Assembly: GCA_965644295.1 (NCBI GenBank)
Contig: CBFFRP010000153.1
Location: 1-64,000, forward strand
DNA: 64,000 nucleotides
Source: Paraphysomonas bandaiensis
Taxonomy: Eukaryota; Chrysophyceae
Reading direction: 5' to 3'
The position numbers and the translations under genes are program-made. Positions within the stretch are counted from its first letter, which is position 1; the number at the start of each line of letters is the position of its first letter. Shown here in pieces: positions 18,714-29,292 of this stretch. A model generated the notes under the pieces. That model was not told the DNA's origin and did not search any database. It worked only from the letters and a program-made list of their open reading frames with translations.

Positions 18714-20375
18714 ATGATGGCCGAAAAAATTGATGGCAGTGTAATTTACAGAGTCTTCTTTCGAGTGGATTCAGATAATCCTCTGTATCATATTTGTTCT
18801 TTGTGCAATGATCGCCTTAAACAGGATATAAAGCGAGGTTACACTAGTTGTGTTAATCATATAACCAAGAGCACCAAACATGCGGATTTTTCTTGGCGAG
18901 AGGAACTCGAGAGAATTTTGGGATGTGAAAGACTTCACGGGGGCGATATATTGTCTTTTGTAAGAAAGAAAGTATCTCCTGCTGCAAGGAACTTATTTCG
19001 GTGGCTGCAATGGATAGTTATGAACGACGAACCATTTTCTATCGTGGAGAATAAGTATATTCGGATGAACACCAATTTAGCACCCATCTCAGTTACGACG
19101 GTGATGAAATATTTACAACGCACACATATACTCGTGGAAAGGAAGTTGAGTATTATGTTACCAGATAAATTTGGTCTAGTTTTTGATGGGTGGACATGCG
19201 ATGGCATGTCAGATCATTATATTGCAATATTCGCAATGTGGTCCAAGGAAAATAAAGCTGGGGTTACTCGAGTGTTACTATGCTGCGGACCTCAAGAGCA
19301 ACCGGACGAAAACGATTTACCTGGTATTGAATTTACTGCGGCAGATATCGGAGATCATATCATTAATCAACTGCGAGTATTCAATAAAACTCTTGCCAAT
19401 GTCGATTGTCTTGTGTGTGATAACTGTTCAGTAAATCGCAAACTGGCTGAATTAATGGAGAAGCCAATGGTTGGTTGCTACTCACATCGACTGAATTTGG
19501 CAATTGCAAATATTTTCTGCAACCAGACAGGCCTCACTACCATTATTGAAAGAATCGATTCATTGATGAAGGATCTAAGGACGCTGAAGAATGCAAGTTT
19601 GCTTGCGCAGAAGACAAACATAAAGCCGGAAAGAAGAAATGTAACTCGGTGGTCTTCAACATACAACATGCTGGTTAAATACGTAAAACTGCATCCTTTT
19701 CTTGGTGAATGTAATTTCCCGAGCACCCTGGAAGATAAGATTCTTACTCCAGCTAAATTTCGAGATCTGAAACAATATTTGACGCAACTTGAAAAGTTAC
19801 AGAGTGTTACGCTGGCCTTACAAAGAGATGGAACCAATTTGTACCAAGCCCGCCAGTTATTTGATATGCTGCTACAAGAATTTCCAGAGCTGCATCCATA
19901 CCTTTCCCCAAATGCAAGCATTGTTGCCAGTGCCAATTTTGAGAAGGCAGTGGCTAAAATTCAAGGGAACGATGAAAGAGAGTTGACAGGCAATGAGAGA
20001 AGAGCAGTTCGACATTTGCAACTGGATATATCCATGGAGGTTGGTGTACCCGACAGAAATAACGAGGACGAGAGTGAAGGAACTGATTTTGCACAGCGTG
20101 TTCTGGACAGCGCCGAGGTCACCAAGAGAGCTCGACTTGGTACCTATGAGTCCAACTACCGCTGCTTGCTTCATATCGAAGCACAATCTAATGTTGTTGA
20201 GAGGCTCTTTAGTCGTGCAAAGTTAATTATGACGCCTGAGCGTAGAAACATGAATCCATATCGTCTAGAATCGTTGCTATTCCTACGAGCCAATTACATG
20301 TTGTGGGATGTTTATACCATCCATGAAACCCTGCAAGAAGATCCTGATGTGCCAGTAGAGAGCAGCGAGAAGTAG
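18714..20375 (+). CDS. hAT transposase
   Basis: This is a 553-residue intact ORF. The N-terminus has a degenerate BED-like zinc pattern (CSLCNDRL...SCVNHI...H). The core includes FDGWTCDGMSDHY, with an acidic residue at a typical catalytic position, and VGCYSHRLNLA, a C/SxH-type motif of hAT catalytic domains. The C-terminus has the dimerisation block NVVERLFSRAK...MNPYRLESLLFLR. It is shorter than many hAT transposases (600-800 aa), mainly in the insertion domain. It would excise and insert the element in the nucleus. Since the ORF is undamaged and the 276-bp flanks look identical, it was active recently or still is. Confidence 0.92.
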   Translation: MMAEKIDGSVIYRVFFRVDSDNPLYHICSLCNDRLKQDIKRGYTSCVNHITKSTKHADFSWREELERILGCERLHGGDILSFVRKKVSPAARNLFRWLQWIVMNDEPFSIVENKYIRMNTNLAPISVTTVMKYLQRTHILVERKLSIMLPDKFGLVFDGWTCDGMSDHYIAIFAMWSKENKAGVTRVLLCCGPQEQPDENDLPGIEFTAADIGDHIINQLRVFNKTLANVDCLVCDNCSVNRKLAELMEKPMVGCYSHRLNLAIANIFCNQTGLTTIIERIDSLMKDLRTLKNASLLAQKTNIKPERRNVTRWSSTYNMLVKYVKLHPFLGECNFPSTLEDKILTPAKFRDLKQYLTQLEKLQSVTLALQRDGTNLYQARQLFDMLLQEFPELHPYLSPNASIVASANFEKAVAKIQGNDERELTGNERRAVRHLQLDISMEVGVPDRNNEDESEGTDFAQRVLDSAEVTKRARLGTYESNYRCLLHIEAQSNVVERLFSRAKLIMTPERRNMNPYRLESLLFLRANYMLWDVYTIHETLQEDPDVPVESSEK

Positions 20376-20479
20376 TTAAAATTGCAGTCTGCTAGTTAAC
20401 TAAAAATTAGTAATTAAGGGATCACAGCACTATCTATTATATGAGTGGTGCTATCTACTTTAAGTTAGTAGGTATTAAA

Positions 20480-20585
20480 GACCATTAATGGGCCATTAAT
20501 GGCCATTAATGGCCATTATAATTGCCGGGACATTTTTCATTAATGCCATTATAATTGCCGGGAACTGGACTACCATTAATGGGCC
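20480..20585. repeat. hAT right subterminal repeats
   Basis: Repeated ccattaatgg and cattataattgccggg units, in the same orientation as the left array, are followed by gggccagtta at the junction with the duplicated flank. Confidence 0.75.
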
Positions 20586-20589
20586 AGTT

Positions 20590-20865
20590 ACAAGTATGTG
20601 TTCTACAGTGGAGGAGTGCAGTCACTATTTACCAGTTTTTGCAGTTTGTAGTTTTATTCTCGATTATACTTCATGTAAATGGGTAGATATATCGTAATAA
20701 GTACTGATATTGTGGAGCAGTATGTATTCCTATTGGCTTGAGCTGAAGTGTATGTATGTGTTGGGTGTTAGACAACTGAAGTGTACTTATGTTATTGTGT
20801 TAGAATTGGACATTACACTGATGAATGTTCAGCAGGTATATAGTCAGCAGATATTGTTTTGCCCA
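20590..20865 (+). repeat. 276-bp direct repeat, right copy flanking the hAT element
   Basis: It is identical by eye to 17894-18169. Unlike the left copy it runs on into the dispersed repeat (cccactcataaatc), so this copy marks the original uninterrupted locus. Confidence 0.9.
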
Positions 20866-21600
20866 CTCATAAATCATAGCCAAGTGCTTGGGTGGTACAA
20901 GGGACACTAATATAAGTGTCACTTGTGTAGACATCTTTCGGCCTTGACGAATAAACTGGCATCCGGGAATGGGCCCACCTCAAGGGCATCCGGGGTATTG
21001 AGTTGCCTCCTGAAGTCAATGTTGACTTCTGCAATATGATGTGATATATATTGTGCAATTGAAGTGAGTTAACAGTGTGCAATAGATAAAGTCAACTCAT
21101 AGGTGTAGCGGGTGATTATAGTTACAAAGAAATTAAATTCAGTTACTCATGTGTGACTATACAAGATATAGAACTGACTGATGAACATATGATAAACAGA
21201 TGTTGCTGGGAACAGATGTTTCAACATATGTTACACGAATATGTAGTGAAGTGTTCAGAATAATAATTATAATTTTCTTACTTGAAAGTGCATTGTGTTC
21301 AACATAGCAAGGTTACGGTTTACGTGTAGAGCAAAGTTAACTTCAGTGAAATGTCCAATGTTAACAGTCAAGAATCCAGGCTAGTTCACCTTAAAGATAA
21401 TTGATAGTGAGCGGAAGTGGTTGCACCTTTGTGCTTGCGGTGACACACAAATCAGCTTTCGTCGCGCCAAATAGTAGGATATCAGAGATACGCACTGGTT
21501 AGCTAAATAGTGTTGCTACATTAGTTCTGCCTCTTTAACGCTTATTGCTAATAATCAGACATTCACTATTTCTGATATAAGTCGTCATTACTACTTTTAT
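20866..21600 (+). repeat. Dispersed ~500-bp repeat, copy 2 (rearranged)
   Basis: The middle landmarks (acaagggacac, gacgaataaactggcatc, cacctcaagggc) lie at 20890-21020. The end module (gagcggaagtggttgcacc to taataatcagacattcac) lies at 21410-21560. About 390 bp of unrelated AT-rich sequence separates them. 21601-21856 holds nothing else that I can support. Confidence 0.7.
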
Positions 21601-21856
21601 AGCAGACGAGGAACAATAAAAAAATTGGAGCAGTGTAGGCTACTACAATTGTCGGAAACTATCACAGTACAAAAAGTGCAATTGTGTCGATAAAATATAA
21701 TGTGTATTACCACAACACACGGGTGGTTACAAATAAATGTAGAGTCACTCATAATAATGATGCAAGCAAAACGCACTATTCAATGTAATCCATAGCAAAA
21801 AAGGTGACATGTCATTAATATATTCTACGTGTTCATGATACCTACTACGACATAGC

Positions 21857-24585
21857 CTACTTCGAATTCAGTGACATTTGCCTTTCAAACTCTTTGGCTT
21901 CGCGTATAACAACTCTTCTTGTAGGGCTTGCGAAAGCAATCCAGAAAACACACGCAGTGAAACAAAAGGCAAAGCCAGCCATAGTTCCAATAATTATCCT
22001 CGCAGTATCGGACAGTCCAGATACCTGCTCCGACTTGTCGATTTCATATTCATACTCTCCGATTTCTCCGGATATTACGAGAGCATACGGCTGTGTGCGG
22101 GAAAGTGAATGGCCAGTAACAGTAACAGTGTAGGAGGCATTTCGAGCCGGGTATTCGATGATAACAAATTCGTGGTTATTGCGGCGATCAAACTGTCCAC
22201 CAGAGTTGGTGACTAATGGGTAGAACGTATGAGTGTCGTTGGAGACAGTCAAATCGAGATCATTAACGAGCGCATTGGATGCACCAACAGTTCCGAAATA
22301 GTCAGTGTATGACAGAGTCACCTGCAATATCTCAGGAATTAAACCCAGCGTAAAAACAATGCGTGTAGAAAACCACAGCAATACTGTATATTTCAGTATA
22401 CAACTCAGGTTCACTCAAAGGCGCACTGCAGCATGCTCTACACTAACGTACCCGAACTGCAGACAGCTTCTTTATGTCTTGGGTAGTAAATGTATACGTG
22501 TGCGGAGGAGATTCAGTCGTCATCTCTACATAGTGTGGCTCAGAGCTGGACGCTGAGCCCAGTACAAAAAGTGATAAACCATCAAGTGTGGAGTTGGAGA
22601 ACGAGAGTGCGGCATTCAGCTGCGCCCTTCCGTATCCCTGGTTATCGTCACCCCATGTGGTACTCGACGACACCTCCCCGTCATTTATTTGCCGAAGCGC
22701 TTGGCCGCCGTGCGTAAGCATAGCTTTCACAAGTGCACCAGAGGGATTGAACCCATCCAACTCAGGCCGGCGAGTTCCTGAGGGGTACCACCCATCCATG
22801 AAGTACTGTCGAACAACAACTGCGTACCCAGCTAGCAACGGGGTAGAGAAGGATGTACCTGAAGTTGTTTCCACGGAGCAGTGCTCGGAGGAAGGGTTAC
22901 CTTCCGCATGAGCGTTCGTTATAAGCTTGCCTATAAAGAATGGTAAGTATTCACAGATATAATACAGACATAGAGCAAGGATGTAGACTATTGACGATAG
23001 CTCCCAAGACATACATATGTTTTACGCTCACCAACAGCACATATCTCCGGCTTGAGTCGCCCATCATCCGTCGGGCCACGAGACGAGAACTCGGCAAGGC
23101 TTGACTTATCCAGTGTCACCGTGCTAGTGCTCGCCTTACCCACAGAAAACCAGTACGTCTCGTCGTTAAGGCTAGCCCCTACCGCGACGCCATTCTTATT
23201 AGTGGCCGGAGAACCGACAGTACTCTCGCCATCCGCTCCAGAGTTTCCAGCCGCCGTCAGAATGAGGCAATCTTTATTATCCCACATGAATCTATCCACG
23301 TACCTGTATAATATTGCATAGAGTTTGAAACAGATTTGTTATATATGTAAATGGAATCGGGCAAAAAAGTGGGCAACAATATAGGATTGGTATGAAATAA
23401 TATCAGCATAACACACCTCGCCTGAGTTGTGTATGCACTTGATTCACTGCCCCAAGACATGCTCTGAATAACCGCTCCTCTGTTGTACAGCACCTGATAG
23501 ATACCATCGTAGTAGTTTGATGGCGCTATAATGGTAGCGTCCCCGCTATTTCCCATATCCATAAAGGCAACTTTTGCATCGAATGCAGCCCCGTCGTATT
23601 GTACATTGTCGCTTGTAACGTCGCGACACTTTCCGAGAGCCGTACCCACCACAGTGGTACCATGCCCATTCTCATCAATATCGTCCTGGTAGGTGTAATA
23701 ATACACAATCTTGCGGTGACTTTCGTCAACAACGTCGTATGGAACTTCCACGTCAGGGTCATAGAAAAAGCACGAGTAACCATCAAGTCCCGTGTCTCCA
23801 ATGCCAATAATGTGTCCCCTTCCAGTAAGGTTGGCAGCATACATCGGCAGAAGATCTGGGTTACCAGACTGCACAACACCATTAGCATAACGAGAGTAAG
23901 CAACCATATCATGTCGCTGCTCTATCCATTGAACATTTGCCATATTGGAAAACGTGACTACGGCTTCTTCGGCATCCTCGCAAAATGCATTGAGTGTAAT
24001 GATATTCTCGGAGTTAACTCGCAGTCCTTCAATATCTCCCTTGTGAAGGGTATACTTTGGACCTAACTGCCTCAGGTGTGAAACTAAAAAATCTAATTCC
24101 CGATCACTCATAGGCAAAAACACAATGCTCAAGGACACCATGCCATCTCGGTTGGAACATAAGCTATCAATATTTAAATCTCTATCAACCTTTAGTTCAG
24201 GGAGGAACGGAACCATATCCAAAACAGTTTCCGAATGAGCCGAGAGCAAAGTTCTCATATAATTGATATCCGCATGCGCCAAGGCGTGGTCCGAGTTGAT
24301 AATGCTGTAGTGAAATCCTCTACTGACCAGCGCTTGCTCGATCTCATTGTGACACACACCTCCGCACTTCTCTCTCAACTGCACTATGAAAGGGTACTTC
24401 TCCGATCGCTCAAGTGAGTTGATGAAGCTTCTCTGTCTACGACTAAAGTGAGACTCCGAAGAGAATTTTGCCTTGGAGTTACTTCGAAAGAGACCATCCC
24501 ACGAGCTTCTTGATCTGATGGCCCCAACTCCACCACACACACACAGACATACAAGCAACAACAGAGTCAGTGAACGGGAGATCAT
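21857..24585 (-). CDS. Membrane-anchored subtilisin-like serine protease (S8)
   Basis: The model has four exons: 24585-23417, 23303-23032, 22930-22452 and 22321-21857, giving 794 residues. Met 24585 is chosen because a signal peptide (SLTLLLLVCLCVC) follows at once. A prodomain of about 230 residues precedes the catalytic domain. The triad is Asp264 (GIGDTGLDG), His308 (NGHGTTV) and Ser507 (GTSFSTP), with oxyanion Asn410 (AAGNSG). A beta-rich P-like region starts at VTLSYTD, and a transmembrane helix (about 749-771) leaves a short basic cytosolic tail. It should act in the secretory pathway or at the surface on proteins it processes; the substrate is unknown. Ser507 is followed by Phe instead of the usual Met, a mild deviation. 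Confidence 0.9.
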
Positions 24586-24946
24586 ATAGAGAGGTTGCTG
24601 GAGTACAAGTGACGAGCGATCTAATGATATTAATGTACACAAGTATCACCACAGTTCAAATATAAATGACTGTGCGATGAGTTGTTATGAGGGTATGATA
24701 CGCCACAGCAGGCTATACGGCATATATATGTACAGTGCGGTATAATGCCGGTATCTGATACGGATATAATCTGCATCACTGGTATACCTCCAGCAGTACA
24801 CCCGATTCAGCACACTACCTACATACAGCTGCACTGTGATCGAAAAAATGGAGAAGGGAATATCCGGCACCGCTGTATACCATCATGGTATACCGCTATA
24901 TGATACGGACCATCGCCATGACGTATACTCAGAATACAGACACCCC
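24586..24946. other. Upstream region of the subtilase gene
   Basis: About 360 bp separate the gene from the minisatellite. The stretch is rich in short GTATAC/TATACC palindromes (24690-24900), but I can name no regulatory element. The minisatellite therefore lies in the promoter-proximal zone of the protease gene. Confidence 0.5.
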
Positions 24947-27893
24947 CCATCAACTGAGATCCATCCATCTATTGAGATCCATCTATTGAGATCCATCCAT
25001 CTATTGAGATCCATCTATTGAGATCCATCTATTGAGATCCATCTATTGAGATCCATCCATCTATTGAGATCCATCTATTGAGATCCATCCATCTATTGAG
25101 ATCCATCTATTGAGATCCATCCATCTATTGAGATCCATCTATTGAGATCCATCTATTGAGATCCATCTATTGAGATCCATCTATTGAGATCCATCTATTG
25201 AGATCCATCTATTGAGATCCATCAATTGAGATCCATCTATTGAGATCCATCTATTGAGATCCATCTATTGAGATCCATCTATTGAGATCCATCTATTGAG
25301 ATCCATCTATTGAGATCCATCTATTGAGATCCATCTATTGAGATCCATCTATTGAGATCCATCTATTGAGATCCATCTATCGAGATCCATCTATCGAGAT
25401 CCATCTATTGAGATCCATCTATTGAGATCCATCTATTGAGATCCATCTATTGAGATCCATCTATTGAGATCCATCTATTGAGATCCATCTATTGAGATCC
25501 ATCTATTGAGATCCATCTATTGAGATCCATCAACTGCGATCCATCAACTGAGATCCATCTATTGAGATCCATCTATTGAGATCCATCTATTGAGATCCAT
25601 CTATTGAGATCCATCAACTGAGATCCATCAACTGAGATCCATCTATTGAGATCCATCTATTGAGATCCATCTATTGAGATCCATCTATTGAGATCCATCT
25701 ATTGAGATCCATCTATTGAGATCCATCAACTGAGATCCATCAACTGAGATCCATCTATTGAGATCCATCTATTGAGATCCATCCATCTATTGAGATCCAT
25801 CTATTGAGATCCATCCATCTATTGAGATCCATCTATTGAGATCCATCTATTGAGATCCATCCATCTATTGAGATCCATCTATTGAGATCCATCTATTGAG
25901 ATCCATCTATTGAGATCCATCTATTGAGATCCATCTATTGAGATCCATCTATTGAGATCCATCAACTGAGATCCATCAACTGAGATCCATCTATTGAGAT
26001 CCATCTATTGAGATCCATCCATCTATTGAGATCCATCTATTGAGATCCATCTATTGAGATCCATCTATTGAGATCCATCCATCTATTGAGATCCATCTAT
26101 TGAGATCCATCTATTGAGATCCATCTATTGAGATCCATCTATTGAGATCCATCCATCTATTGAGATCCATCTATTGAGATCCATCTATTGAGATCCATCC
26201 ATCTATTGAGATCCATCTATTGAGATCCATCTATTGAGATCCATCTATTGAGATCCATCAACTGAGATCCATCTATTGAGATCCATCCATCTATTGAGAT
26301 CCATCTATTGAGATCCATCTATTGAGATCCATCTATTGAGATCCATCTATTGAGATCCATCTATTGAGATCCATCTATTGAGATCCATCTATTGAGATCC
26401 ATCTATTGAGATCCATCTATTGAGATCCATCTATTGAGATCCATCTATTGAGATCCATCTATTGAGATCCATCCATCTATTGAGATCCATCTATTGAGAT
26501 CCATCCATCTATTGAGATCCATCCATCTATTGAGATCCATCCATCTATTGAGATCCATCTATTGAGATCCATCTATTGAGATCCATCCATCTATTGAGAT
26601 CCATCTATTGAGATCCATCTATTGAGATCCATCTATTGAGATCCATCTATTGAGATCCATCCATCTATTGAGATCCATCCATCTATTGAGATCCATCTAT
26701 TGAGATCCATCCATCTATTGAGATCCATCTATTGAGATCCATCTATTGAGATCCATCTATTGAGATCCATCAACTGAGATCCATCAACTGAGATCCATCT
26801 ATTGAGATCCATCTATTGAGATCCATCCATCTATTGAGATCCATCTATTGAGATCCATCTATTGAGATCCATCTATTGAGATCCATCCATCTATTGAGAT
26901 CCATCTATTGAGATCCATCTATTGAGATCCATCTATTGAGATCCATCTATTGAGATCCATCTATTGAGATCCATCCATCTATTGAGATCCATCTATTGAG
27001 ATCCATCTATTGAGATCCATCCATCTATTGAGATCCATCCATCTATTGAGATCCATCTATTGAGATCCATCCATCTATTGAGATCCATCTATTGAGATCC
27101 ATCTATTGAGATCCATCTATTGAGATCCATCTATTGAGATCCATCTATTGAGATCCATCTATTGAGATCCATCTATTGAGATCCATCTATTGAGATCCAT
27201 CTATTGAGATCCATCTATTGAGATCCATCTATTGAGATCCATCTATTGAGATCCATCTATTGAGATCCATCTATTGAGATCCATCCATCTATTGAGATCC
27301 ATCTATTGAGATCCATCTATTGAGATCCATCTATTGAGATCCATCCATCTATTGAGATCCATCTATTGAGATCCATCTATTGAGATCCATCTATTGAGAT
27401 CCATCTATTGAGATCCATCTATTGAGATCCATCTATTGAGATCCATCTATTGAGATCCATCTATTGAGATCCATCTATTGAGATCCATCTATTGAGATCC
27501 ATCTATTGAGATCCATCTATTGAGATCCATCTATTGAGATCCATCTATTGAGATCCATCAACTGCGATCCATCAACTGAGATCCATCTATTGAGATCCAT
27601 CTATTGAGATCCATCTATTGAGATCCATCAACTGAGATCCATCAACTGAGATCCATCTATTGAGATCCATCTATTGAGATCCATCAACTGAGATCCATCT
27701 ATTGAGATCCATCTATTGAGATCCATCAACTGAGATCCATCAACTGAGATCCATCTATTGAGATCCATCTATTGAGATCCATCTATTGAGATCCATCAAC
27801 TGAGATCCATCTATTGAGATCCATCTATTGAGATCCATCTATTGAGATCCATCAACTGAGATCCATCTATTGAGATCCATCTATTGAGATCCA
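24947..27893. repeat. Minisatellite, 14-bp unit, about 2.95 kb
   Basis: Roughly 200 head-to-tail copies of ccatctattgagat. An 18-bp variant adds one ccat, and ccatcaactgagat variants often come as adjacent doublets; rare ccatctatcgagat and ccatcaactgcgat forms occur. The unit is not a multiple of three and carries TGA, so the array is not coding. Runs of identical variants suggest growth by unequal exchange or slippage of multi-unit blocks. Confidence 0.97.
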
Positions 27894-28435
27894 CCTGCTA
27901 TGGTGTTATAACTTGAAGGTGTTCGTATTGTGGGCATAATAGAAAACGAAAAACTAAGCAAGCGAACTCAGAAAACACTACTTGCGTCATTGTTCAATAT
28001 GGCTTCCAGTTGGAGTAATTAGAAGCTGCATTTCAAGGTATTTGAATTATAACCGTTTCTTGAGTAATACAGTTGCCAGAGAAACCACTGTAAGACATTT
28101 GATGACTGAAGTACTTTGACTGTATTAGATCGTGACTATATATCGAAGATCTGATTCTGTAATATTGACTGATAATTGAGATGATATATATCTAGTGAAT
28201 GATGATGAATGATTAGATGTTAAACTGATTGTAATTTTTACTCATTGATAATTTACTTAGTTCAACGCTATAAGTTACTTAATTTTTAACCATATCCTAA
28301 TATCAAACACTCATAGTCATAAAGTTATGACTGCATGCAATGATCGCACTTATTGCAATAATATTTCTCCGTTGTTCATGGCCACTACATACCGACCGAC
28401 TATGAAAGATAAAGAACATTTATGTATGAACTACC
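27894..28435. other. AT-rich intergenic stretch
   Basis: No ORF, RNA gene or recognisable repeat is seen between the minisatellite and the next dispersed repeat. Confidence 0.6.
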
Positions 28436-28990
28436 TTCAACAAAGTCGGACTTGCACCATTCCGTGGTGTTCTTATAAGGGGTAAGTACCGGAGAGAACG
28501 GAAGTGGTTGCACCTTGGTGCTTGCGGCGACGCACAAGCAGCTTTCGTAGCGTTAAATAGTAGGATAAAAGAGTTTGTATTGATTAGTTACGGGTAGTGG
28601 TCTAACTAGTATGACTAGCATTCTTCTAGCCACTAATTGATGCAAGGTCTCAACGCCTATTGCTAAATAATCAGACATTCACTACTAAGTACCGGAGATA
28701 TTTCTCCGGGAAACTAACGCGAGCAGCATATTATATAGTCAGCGGATAACATTCTGCCCATACATGCATAACCTAATGCTTGTGTGGTACAAGGGACACT
28801 AATAAGGGCCACTTGCGTAGACGTCTTTGGACCTTGATGAATAAACAGGCATACGGGAATGAGCCCACCTCAATGACACCTGGGGTATATTGGGCTGCCT
28901 GCTAAAGTCAAGCATCCGTGCTGTTGTGCTGTTCACCTTAAGGACTCTAAAATTCTGAAGTCAGTATATGTCAACATTCCGCTTGCTCAC
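28436..28990 (+). repeat. Dispersed ~500-bp repeat, copy 3 (two joined fragments)
   Basis: The head (tcaacaaagtcggacttgc, taagtaccggaga) jumps straight to the tail module (gaacggaagtggttgcacc to aataatcagacattcac) at 28436-28682. A second head-less piece (taagtaccggagatatttctccgg onward through gttcaccttaagga) then follows to 28950. The order shows recombination between copies. 28991-29292 holds nothing further. Confidence 0.75.
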
Positions 28991-29292
28991 TGCGTTTGCT
29001 TTGAGAGTTTGAGTTACAGCGTATCAAAGTTTGACAGAAGTATTAACTTAGCAACAGAAGGTAAACTAATACTCAATGCTGAGAATTATAAATTATAATC
29101 AATATCTCTTATCATTCACCAATTTCATGTTGTCTCTACTACCACATATTTATTGTACGATCTTACTTCGTCACTACAACTTGCATCGTCACTATATTCC
29201 ATCTGGTTGAGGTTGGTATACATAGACAACATGTGCGAGCTTTGGCAGAATGAAGATTTTATCTTACTAAGTAGGATTCAAAAATATGTCAC

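Larger units (their letters stand above)
18168..20589 (+). mobile_element. hAT-superfamily DNA transposon, right end apparently lost
   Basis: The left terminus reads CAGGGCCTGGTAACC, a hAT-like end, followed by subterminal repeats and a single transposase ORF. The right side keeps the subterminal repeats but stops at gggccagtta without the expected inverted end, and joins a second copy of the 276-bp flank. The empty site inferred from the right flank is gttttgcc/cactcat, so the usual 8-bp duplication would have been gttttgcc. Confidence 0.85.

Noticed and set aside
17894-20865. 276-bp direct repeats as LTRs of a retroelement
   Set aside because: No retroelement genes or primer sites lie between them. 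The internal ORF is a hAT transposase, and the left repeat is host STIP1 flank.
24947-27893. Tandem array as a possible CRISPR
   Set aside because: Units are contiguous 14-18 bp without unique spacers, and the host is eukaryotic; it is a minisatellite.
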